Assembly: GCA_964013575.1 (NCBI GenBank)
Contig: CAXGWP010000003.1
Location: 37,347-101,346, forward strand
Reading direction: 5' to 3'
DNA: 64,000 nucleotides
Source of the DNA: BJGV01 sp964013575
Lineage (GTDB): Bacteria; Pseudomonadota; Gammaproteobacteria; Burkholderiales; Nitrosomonadaceae
Below the pieces are notes generated by a model. The model ran no database searches and was not told the DNA's origin. It worked only from the letters and a program-made list of their open reading frames with translations. A program made the translations under genes and the position numbers. Numbering within the stretch: the stretch's first letter is position 1; each line of letters opens with the position of its first letter. Positions 57,232-64,000 of this stretch are shown piece after piece.

Positions 57232-58224
57232 TTAACGCAATACACCACGTCTAAATAATTTCCAAAAAACTTTAAAACCAAATAGAATAGGATGTCGACG
57301 TAATTTTGAAGTAACCTCAATGCATACTCCAGTGTGTCGCTCTATCTTCCAGGCAGCATAATCAATACAATCTCGAAAAGTAAATGTTGCTTTTGCAAGA
57401 CGAAGTACTGAAAGGACTCTACCCTGCCAACGACGTAACCACCAGCACCTCAATGCTCTTTTACGATAGCATTCATCAACTAAACATTGATAATAATCCC
57501 CTTTTTGTAGCTGATTTCCCTGCGGAATTTTTTTAAGAATCCTCGTCAATCGAGGCAAAGCATGTTCAGTCAAATATTTATAATCATCCAAATTTATCTC
57601 AGCAAGCTGTCGTGCACGTATTTCTTTCTCCGCTCGGATCTCAGCTGCATAAGTAAACATAAGTCCTTTGACCCAAATTTCTTCTATAGTTACTGTACAT
57701 GAACCTAGCGCATTAATGGTTGGAGTAAGGAAGGCTATTACTGCATTTGCTAGTGAGCTATAAATACGATTACGGAGAATTTTATCTCTTGCATAAAGTA
57801 AACGTGTAGGCTGTGCAAAACGCGCCCATAAATATGAGTGAAACCAATATTGATTTCCTTTCTCAAATTCTTCCATTGAAATTACTGCATACTTGGATCG
57901 AAATACTCGTTCCTGTGCAGATACTTCAAGATAGAACACATTTGGCGGTAGGCACTCATTAAAATAACACAAGTATTTTTCTTGATAAGCTTTATTGTAA
58001 TTATCTACTACCACATAAAAATCTACCACCCCATCACCAATTGTTTGTGAACGTAAGCAAGAACCGTAAAGAAGAATAGCATCCAAGGAAGGGCCAAAAC
58101 GTGACTTTATTTCTTCAACAAAAATTAGAAAATCTGAAGATACTGGCCTTTCTGCAATGGAGGAAACTGCAGAGATCAAACTATCTTGGGTTTTATCATC
58201 TATTGTTGATTTGTAATCTGTCAT
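57232..58224 (-). CDS. Tam41-like nucleotidyltransferase (possible CDP-lipid synthase)
   Basis: The 330-residue protein has LLYGSCLRSQ (53-55 YGS) and VVDFYVVVD (D68 and D74), the nucleotidyltransferase signature. The segment YAVISMEEFEKG, then QPTRLLYARDKILRNRIYSSLANAVIAFL (about 139-166), closely follows the pattern of Tam41, the mitochondrial CDP-diacylglycerol synthase. I am not certain of this homology from eye alone. The membrane-associated CDP-lipid role would fit the lipid kinase and CDP-alcohol transferase upstream in the same operon; ceramide-1-phosphate or phosphatidate are candidate substrates. Confidence 0.6.
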   Translation of the reverse strand: MTDYKSTIDDKTQDSLISAVSSIAERPVSSDFLIFVEEIKSRFGPSLDAILLYGSCLRSQTIGDGVVDFYVVVDNYNKAYQEKYLCYFNECLPPNVFYLEVSAQERVFRSKYAVISMEEFEKGNQYWFHSYLWARFAQPTRLLYARDKILRNRIYSSLANAVIAFLTPTINALGSCTVTIEEIWVKGLMFTYAAEIRAEKEIRARQLAEINLDDYKYLTEHALPRLTRILKKIPQGNQLQKGDYYQCLVDECYRKRALRCWWLRRWQGRVLSVLRLAKATFTFRDCIDYAAWKIERHTGVCIEVTSKLRRHPILFGFKVFWKLFRRGVLR

Positions 58225-58254
58225 TACTACTAATCTATAATGTCTATTAATAGG

Positions 58255-59259
58255 CTACCAAGCCAGAAAAGTAATTGGGCCTACTGCTGAAATTCTTAGT
58301 GGACCATTCTTATTCTCAGCATAATAAGACTCACCATCAACAATATAGTCATCATCTACTTCCATCTCTATCATCCTGAGATTATAGCTATGATAACCAT
58401 CATATTTCTTGAAGCGTCTACTTTTTCCTGAAATTAAAGTCCAAATAGAGCCTATATATTTACCTATAGATTTCTGTCGATACTGCTTTACAAAAGTAAC
58501 ATGAAGCGGATCTTTTTCTTCCCCCCAATAAGGACGCGTATTAAATAATAAACGATCTAACGCACTAACAAACAGAGTAGAATTAGGGCCCTTGGAACTT
58601 TTCCTACCAATCCTTACTATTTTAGTGTTTGCTGGTGCCCATGCCCCTTCACATCGACCAAAAATTAAGCCAATAACATAATATACCATAATGAGACCAG
58701 AATAAATTTCTCCTGTAATACCAACCCGCTTAATACTACTCCGAGAGAAAATTACAGCACGAGCTATAACCCCAATTGCAAAAAACATACCATATACTTT
58801 ATCTACACCACTTTGTTCTATACACAACACATGCTTTTTTAAAAATACAGGAGGAATCCTTGCCAACAGACATTCATTCAATTTTCTTACAGAGTCTACC
58901 AGGTCATCATTTTTAACTAAATCAAGAGCTGTCATATTTGTTGTGCCACCAGGTATTATTGCAAATATTGGCCATTCCCTATCAGGATACTCTTTAAATA
59001 AGGTGTTCAATATTCCTTGTACCGTACCATCACCAGCAACAATAATTAACAAATCAATTTCAATATCTAAGAAGTCTATAACAGCTCTTTTAAATTCATA
59101 TTTATTATTTGCTTCTCTAATAACCGTAGCAGGAATTTTCTCTATAATAGCCCTAAATTTATCTATATTTTTACGAATGCGCCCACTAAGCGGATTAAAT
59201 ATTAACCCAATCTTAGCACTCCCCATCTCTATTTTTTTAATTCGTATATCTTTTACCAT
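58255..59259 (-). CDS. DAGK/sphingosine-kinase-family lipid kinase
   Basis: The 334-residue protein has FNPLSGRIRKN (22-31), VAGDGTVQG (75-82) and PGGTTN (103-108), the conserved nucleotide-binding and catalytic loops of diacylglycerol kinase-family enzymes. The usual GGDGT is AGDGT. It should phosphorylate diacylglycerol or ceramide at the membrane. A ceramide kinase of this family exists in Caulobacter, as I recall. It overlaps the CDP-alcohol transferase gene by 23 bases. Confidence 0.85.
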   Translation of the reverse strand: MVKDIRIKKIEMGSAKIGLIFNPLSGRIRKNIDKFRAIIEKIPATVIREANNKYEFKRAVIDFLDIEIDLLIIVAGDGTVQGILNTLFKEYPDREWPIFAIIPGGTTNMTALDLVKNDDLVDSVRKLNECLLARIPPVFLKKHVLCIEQSGVDKVYGMFFAIGVIARAVIFSRSSIKRVGITGEIYSGLIMVYYVIGLIFGRCEGAWAPANTKIVRIGRKSSKGPNSTLFVSALDRLLFNTRPYWGEEKDPLHVTFVKQYRQKSIGKYIGSIWTLISGKSRRFKKYDGYHSYNLRMIEMEVDDDYIVDGESYYAENKNGPLRISAVGPITFLAW

Positions 59260-60460
59260 TTGCTCTTAATGGTTTACGTGTAAAAATTTTCTCTGCCAAG
59301 TCTACTCTCTCTTGATTTGGCACAATTTCTTCAAACCAAGAGCTAAGAGGACCATAATAATATCTTATACGCCACCCATAAATTACTCGTATTATAAGAA
59401 TGACTGTAGAAATAAGATGCCATATAACTAATGCTAAAAAACCCAAGTCAGGATGACCAATCGCCCAACCACCTGTCAATAATACTAGGTTAGGATTACG
59501 CCTAGCAGTAATGAGTCGATTGAATGAATCAAATCTCCTCCATATAAATATATCGAATGATCCTACAAAAAATTGAAATAATCCCTCACATATTCTGCCA
59601 CCAATATAGCTAACAAACATTAGCCATATTAAAACTTCAACCCCAATGGTTGAAATTGTTACTACTCCTAGCCCTATTGCCCATGCCATATACCAAATTG
59701 GTGGATGAATAATATCCAGACCATGATCAAGAATATCTCCTAAATGACTAGATGTAACTGTTACTCTTGCTAATTTGCCATCTACAGTATCTAGAAACGT
59801 CATAAACCAACCCATAACTAAACCTGTACCATAGTTTCCAGACCAAAAAGAAATTCCTGCAAATATAGCAAAAATATAGCTTAGTAATGTAACATGATTT
59901 GGTGACAACCCAATACGAATACAAAGATGGGTGAACCAGAATGCAGGCTTAGGCCAAACCCACTTAGTTATAAAATCTGTAACACCCTTATATGATCCAT
60001 AAAATAATTCTAATTCAAGAATTTTATGATTAGATTTACTAATAAATAAAATATAGGGAGCATCTTTTTTTTTCAGATTATTTTGTTGAAATTCTAAATC
60101 TAACCCCTCAATTGAATAATGAGGAAAATTAGAAATATAGTCTCCATTCCCCTTACCCAAAGTGTCTATCAAAATATTATTCTTATCACCTTCAATAATA
60201 TTAATAGCAACTACTTTCTTGCTACTACTTTCTAGTACCAAATTCAATTTAGCTCTAATTAATGCTGATAATACTCTTGCATCAAAAAGATGCTCAGCAC
60301 TTAATAACAACAATCTTCCACCCTCAGGAACACTTTCTTGATCATAAACCAAAGTAATTTCTTGACCATGAGTCTTTAACATCCTTTGCAAGCGCTCCCG
60401 CCCACTTAAACCCCAAATGTTAACTTCACTATCACCAAAAATATAAACAAAAGTATTCAT
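59237..60460 (-). CDS. CDP-alcohol phosphatidyltransferase with fused N-terminal domain
   Basis: The C-terminal half has about six helices and the CDP-AP motif D224-x2-D227-G228-x2-A231-R232, then G241-x3-D245-x3-D249, all ligands present. It should transfer a phospho-group between a CDP-activated molecule and an alcohol. The N-terminal about 165 residues resemble a nucleotidyltransferase fold (FGDSEVNIWGLSGRERLQ), but lack the GxGxR loop, so it may be inactive or structural. It lies between LptG-like and lipid kinase genes and is likely a headgroup transferase. Confidence 0.85.
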   Translation of the reverse strand: MNTFVYIFGDSEVNIWGLSGRERLQRMLKTHGQEITLVYDQESVPEGGRLLLLSAEHLFDARVLSALIRAKLNLVLESSSKKVVAINIIEGDKNNILIDTLGKGNGDYISNFPHYSIEGLDLEFQQNNLKKKDAPYILFISKSNHKILELELFYGSYKGVTDFITKWVWPKPAFWFTHLCIRIGLSPNHVTLLSYIFAIFAGISFWSGNYGTGLVMGWFMTFLDTVDGKLARVTVTSSHLGDILDHGLDIIHPPIWYMAWAIGLGVVTISTIGVEVLIWLMFVSYIGGRICEGLFQFFVGSFDIFIWRRFDSFNRLITARRNPNLVLLTGGWAIGHPDLGFLALVIWHLISTVILIIRVIYGWRIRYYYGPLSSWFEEIVPNQERVDLAEKIFTRKPLRANGKRYTN

Positions 60461-60521
60461 ATAATTCTATAACCATTCCTCTAAAATATTTCACTCATAA
60501 ATACATAATAAGAACTAATAA

Positions 60522-61595
60522 CTAAGGGATCGTTCGTAACCAAATATTAGCTACTATAATAAGGGCAATCCCTGGAAACAATGCCGTAAGTATAGGAGGA
60601 AAATGTAATAATAAACCTATATTTGCAATAATCTGATCAAGCAAATAGACGCTAATCCCTGCCATTACAGAAAATACTAATTTAGTAGCAAAACCAGTTC
60701 TAGATGATCCAAAAACAAAAGGTATGGATAATAATAACATTGCAATTGTTGTAAATGCCCCACCTGCCTTGCGCCATAATGCTAATTCATATGCATCTGC
60801 TTCTTGACCTGTATTTTTTAAATAACTCACATGTTGAAATAAATCATAAGGGGACAGGCTCTCTGGAGATTTAATTAAAGTAGAAATATTGTTTGGGTTT
60901 ACAAATGATTTCCAATATATTGAATTTTTTGATACAGATTCTATATTTTCCTTGCTGCTACCAAACTTCTTACTAATAACTTCATGTAATTCCCATAAAT
61001 TATTATCATTAATATTAGCGTATCTAGCGTATGTATAAGTCAACAAAGAACCATTTTTATCAAAATGTAATATTTCTACATTTTCAGCCTTCTTAGCATT
61101 CACCATCTCACCAATACGTAATATATTCCTTTCATTCCGTGTCCAAATGCCAAGATTCTTACCAAGTTGTACACTTTGATCGCGAGCTACAACTTTATTT
61201 AAAATTGCTTCTTGCTGAAATTTAGGAGCAATAAATTGTTCTAATATAGCAATAAAAATCAAGAGAACAAAGCCAACAGCAAGTGGTGCCATACTCACAC
61301 GAACAGGAGAAACACCGCCTATTTGTAACGCAGTTAATTCTAAATTTTTAGCTAATCCCCCTAAAGCAATCACAGTTCCTAATAGTGCAATAAATGGCGC
61401 TAACTGACTAAATCTTCTTGGCATCATTAACGCAGTATATAAAAAAGCATCTTGTACCCGGTAAGTACCCTGACCCACATCATCTAGCTGCTCTAGCAAA
61501 TCCAAAAAACCAAATAATGGTAAAAGCATTGCAGTTGCAATGCATAGACCGATAAAGACCCGGAATGCAAGGTAACGATCAATTATTAATATCAT
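60522..61595 (-). CDS. LptG-like permease
   Basis: The protein has about six membrane helices and a large periplasmic beta-jellyroll region (about 130-250), the LptF/LptG layout. The helix segments PFIALLGTVIALGGLAKNLELTALQIGGVSPVRV contain the conserved coupling-helix-like signature. I choose the ATG at 61595, which overlaps the LptF-like stop as ATGA, over the longer frame from 61619. It is 61 bases before the CDP-alcohol transferase. Whether it is the LPS exporter or a dedicated lipid exporter is open. Confidence 0.85.
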   Translation of the reverse strand: MILIIDRYLAFRVFIGLCIATAMLLPLFGFLDLLEQLDDVGQGTYRVQDAFLYTALMMPRRFSQLAPFIALLGTVIALGGLAKNLELTALQIGGVSPVRVSMAPLAVGFVLLIFIAILEQFIAPKFQQEAILNKVVARDQSVQLGKNLGIWTRNERNILRIGEMVNAKKAENVEILHFDKNGSLLTYTYARYANINDNNLWELHEVISKKFGSSKENIESVSKNSIYWKSFVNPNNISTLIKSPESLSPYDLFQHVSYLKNTGQEADAYELALWRKAGGAFTTIAMLLLSIPFVFGSSRTGFATKLVFSVMAGISVYLLDQIIANIGLLLHFPPILTALFPGIALIIVANIWLRTIP

Positions 61596-62668
61596 TTGGA
61601 ATGAAACAACTGTTTCCAACCATTAGGAAAAAGTAAAATAAATGAAACAACAGCCATTAATACATACAACCACCACACTCCAGGTATAAAACCTATTTTT
61701 CCTTGCTCCACCCAAGTTTGAGCTAATCCACTTAAGATATAATAGATTGCAAAAACTAAAGCTGCATAAAAATATGATCTCTCCCCTTTTGTATTTCTAG
61801 AAGATATGCGACTAAATGGTATAGCAATCAATGCTAATAAAATAGTTGAAATTGGCCTAGATAGGCGCCATTGAAGCTCGGCAACATCTGGGGCGCGATT
61901 TGAGTCCATCAAGGTTTTAGTAGCTGTTGATTTACGCTTATAGTCCAGCTCGCTACTATCATCACTAAAATATACTAGCTTCTCAAAATGGGATACAGTA
62001 TCTTTTGTATTATCGTGACTAAGTTTATATAAATTACCATCAAACAGATGTAACTGAGGGCGCTCGCCACGAACTGGTTTTTTCTGTATTCCCTCTTTTG
62101 CAAAAAGAATCTCACTCATTCCTTCCTTACTTACAAAATGAAATACATTTTTCATGACCTTACCAAACTCATCCTTTGAATCAATGTACACTACCCTACC
62201 ACTTTTCTCACTTCCATAAAAACGCCCAGCCTGAAATCGGTCAGTATTTAGCTCTGCCTCTGCCTGAGCATTCAAAATATAACTCTCTTCATATGCCCAT
62301 GGACGAGCATACATAGAAAGTACGCCACTAATAATTCCTACTGGGACCGCAACTATTAATACAGTATAAATTATTCGATACTCACTTATCCCTGCTGAAT
62401 GTAATATGTTAATTTCCTGGTCCCTATTCATTCTACCAAGCCCTATTATTACTGCAATATAAAGAGAAATTGGTACTAGAACCTCTAAAGCAATTAGAGT
62501 TTTAAGGCTTACCAGCTCTAACATACCCATAATACCAAGAGACTCTGTTACTGCCTCTGCAAGAAAACGTGCACTACTAAAACTAGAAAATAATCCACTT
62601 AGAATTAAAGTTAATACCGTAAAAGGAATTAATAACTCACGTGTAATATACTTATCTATTATTTTCAT
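61592..62668 (-). CDS. LptF-like permease
   Basis: The 358-residue protein again has about six helices around a periplasmic domain (about 125-265). GLGRMNRDQEINILHSAGISEYRII is the conserved coupling region of LptF/LptG proteins. As I recall canonical betaproteobacterial LptF, the N-terminus here (IDKYITRELLIPF, then SSARFLAEAVTES) differs, which favours a paralogue. It overlaps the LptG-like gene by 4 bases and follows the nucleotidyltransferase by 54 bases, so the pair is embedded in the lipid operon. Confidence 0.85.
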   Translation of the reverse strand: MKIIDKYITRELLIPFTVLTLILSGLFSSFSSARFLAEAVTESLGIMGMLELVSLKTLIALEVLVPISLYIAVIIGLGRMNRDQEINILHSAGISEYRIIYTVLIVAVPVGIISGVLSMYARPWAYEESYILNAQAEAELNTDRFQAGRFYGSEKSGRVVYIDSKDEFGKVMKNVFHFVSKEGMSEILFAKEGIQKKPVRGERPQLHLFDGNLYKLSHDNTKDTVSHFEKLVYFSDDSSELDYKRKSTATKTLMDSNRAPDVAELQWRLSRPISTILLALIAIPFSRISSRNTKGERSYFYAALVFAIYYILSGLAQTWVEQGKIGFIPGVWWLYVLMAVVSFILLFPNGWKQLFHSK

Positions 62669-62722
62669 ACATACACTCTTAAAGGCCTTCTATTGAGAGC
62701 AAATTACCATAATAAAACCACA

Positions 62723-63568
62723 TTAAGCACGAATATTTTTATGAGAAATTATCTTTTCTTCTTTCAAAACAGACTCTACAAGAACTATATCTTCTGCCTT
62801 ATCTACATCTACCCCAGCATTTACATATGGAATAATTATTCCCTGCGACCTAGCTCCTGCCCTCGCTGATACAGCATTTAACGCCTGATTAAGTTTTGAT
62901 ATTCTTAATATATATAACAAAATAGCTATTGGGCCTAATATTTCACCAACTAATCGCCATGGCTGCTTGCGTAAACCTTCTGCTTTTTCCCAGAAAGGAA
63001 CCAAATTACGACCACGACTATTTAAAAAAGCATAAAGATTACAACCACAGAAATTCCCATCATAGAATTTTAGAACTGTTCTCTTCATTCCAGGAAATGT
63101 ATCTATAATATTTTTGTGATTAACCAGCCCTACAGTTGCATCACTATCCGATTTACTAGACTCAGATAAAAAGTAATTTATTATTTCAGAAGTAAGCAAC
63201 GCGTGATCTGCTGTTGTTAAAAATACAGGGTCTTTTTCATCTATAAGTTCAATCCCTCTATTTGCACTCTTACTTGGGGAATTTAAATTAGGAACCCAGG
63301 TAACATCACTATTGGTTATTTTCTGCTCTAACTCTGGACAAGCACAAAGGGAAGACTCAGGTGGACCACATAAAATAATATTTTTAATCATATTGCTTGC
63401 CTGTAGGGCATCAATTACACGAATTATCATTGGTGTCCCACAAATTGGCGTAAATGCCTTGCAAACAACACCTGATTCATTTGAAACTGGATCATTAGAA
63501 GTACGGTCTGCCGCCAATATAATAGCAACAAATTTTACTAGTCTTTTATTTGAAATATTGTCCTCCAA
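62723..63568 (-). CDS. MobA-like nucleotidyltransferase
   Basis: The 281-residue protein has a nucleotidyltransferase-like N-terminus, AIILAADRT, then VCKAFTPICGTPMIIRVIDAL, and TTADHALLTSEII with the metal-binding aspartate. It probably activates a small alcohol or sugar phosphate as a CDP- or NDP-derivative. Its start is uncertain: TTG at 63568 or ATT at 63556, five bases after a GGAGGA. No in-frame ATG precedes the conserved AIILAADRT. It lies 27 bases after the GNAT gene. Confidence 0.78.
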   Translation of the reverse strand: MEDNISNKRLVKFVAIILAADRTSNDPVSNESGVVCKAFTPICGTPMIIRVIDALQASNMIKNIILCGPPESSLCACPELEQKITNSDVTWVPNLNSPSKSANRGIELIDEKDPVFLTTADHALLTSEIINYFLSESSKSDSDATVGLVNHKNIIDTFPGMKRTVLKFYDGNFCGCNLYAFLNSRGRNLVPFWEKAEGLRKQPWRLVGEILGPIAILLYILRISKLNQALNAVSARAGARSQGIIIPYVNAGVDVDKAEDIVLVESVLKEEKIISHKNIRA

Positions 63569-63595
63569 GAAATTATTAATTACCGATACATTTAA

Positions 63596-64000
63596 TTATA
63601 AAGTTTTTCCATAAATTCGATAACGCTTATACTCTTGAATGCCTGCCTTCTCAATCATTCCACGCATAGATTTATTATCTTCAAGAATCCAAGATACTTC
63701 AACTTCTTTGATCCCCATTGACAGGCCAATTTCTCTTGGCGCATTAATCATCATACAAGCTAATGCTGCTCCCAAAGGAGTATTCTGATATTTCTTGCGC
63801 ACACCCATTAACGGCAATCTTGCAGTACTAACTGCACCAAATTTTAACTGCTTAATTAGATGGAACCAGCCGAATGGGAACAAATTCCCATTTAATTTTG
63901 CAAATATCTCATTCAAATTTGGTAATACCACCATAAATGCCACTGGAATACCATCAACTTCAGCAATCTGAATATAGTCATCCCTTAAAAGAAAACGAAA
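63596..64000 (-). CDS. GNAT-family N-acyltransferase, N-terminus outside window (ceramide-synthase-like)
   Basis: The frame is open to the window edge and ends at a TAA at 63596-63598, so only about 134 C-terminal residues are seen. They include IQIAEVDGIPVAFMVVLPNLNE, LNGNLFPFGW, MGVRKKYQNTPLGAALACMM and EVSWILEDNKSMRGMIEKAG, the acyl-CoA-binding half of the YghO-like GNAT group. That group includes, as I recall, the proteobacterial ceramide synthase (bCerS). It heads the lipid operon in the window. The full protein should be about 370 residues. Confidence 0.72.
   Translation of the reverse strand, partial: FRFLLRDDYIQIAEVDGIPVAFMVVLPNLNEIFAKLNGNLFPFGWFHLIKQLKFGAVSTARLPLMGVRKKYQNTPLGAALACMMINAPREIGLSMGIKEVEVSWILEDNKSMRGMIEKAGIQEYKRYRIYGKTL

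Overview
The window is AT-rich chromosomal DNA from a Gram-negative bacterium, most likely a low-GC betaproteobacterium related to the Nitrosomonadales/Methylophilales. The placement rests on gene order recalled from those groups: xseB-ispA-dxs-folE2; RNB exonuclease-tonB-aroE-mtgA; miaB-phoH-ybeY-corC-lnt-glyQ-glyS-gmhB-plsC-ygjP; lptM-lysA; hemC-hemX-hemY next to a glucoseen-reductase-like flavoprotein and an atypical SDR; and cutA-dsbD-tlpA. I see no insertion sequence, prophage or CRISPR array. One RNA gene is present, tRNA-Val(GAC). Several genes appear to start at TTG.

Layout. Positions 1-2634 (minus strand) hold a fatty acyl-AMP ligase followed by an NAD-dependent SDR that is cut by the window edge. 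The pair matches the acyl-activating and reductase genes of proteobacterial ceramide loci. Positions 3067-36582 are mostly housekeeping: isoprenoid precursors, folate, RNA turnover, TonB, shikimate, peptidoglycan, Mg2+ transport, lysine, the lnt/miaB block, heme, and thiol redox. Two oddities stand out there. GmhB has lost most of its catalytic and zinc-ligand residues, and hemD is absent between hemC and hemX.

From 36963 to the end the window is a surface-glycan and envelope-lipid region. It contains manC, an ABC exporter, tRNA-Val, rmlBDAC, and a three-part GT2-GtrA-GT39 fusion. These are followed by a LicC-like nucleotidyltransferase, a HIT protein, a membrane desaturase, a phosphoglycerate-mutase-like protein and two glycosyltransferase-type genes. 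Next comes a tight five-gene operon: CMP-Kdo-synthetase-like, HpcH/HpaI aldolase, 2-hydroxyacid dehydrogenase, SDR and HAD phosphatase.

The last block (57232-64000, minus strand) is a seven-gene co-directional run. In transcription order it encodes a GNAT-type acyltransferase resembling bacterial ceramide synthase, a MobA-like nucleotidyltransferase, LptF- and LptG-like permeases, a CDP-alcohol phosphatidyltransferase with an extra N-terminal domain, a DAGK-family lipid kinase and a Tam41-like nucleotidyltransferase. With the ligase/SDR pair at the other end, this suggests a bacterial sphingolipid whose phospho-headgroup is built and exported by a dedicated set, with LptFG-like permeases in the same operon. 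This is the best candidate for an undescribed system here. The individual families are read from motifs; the pathway assignment is inference.
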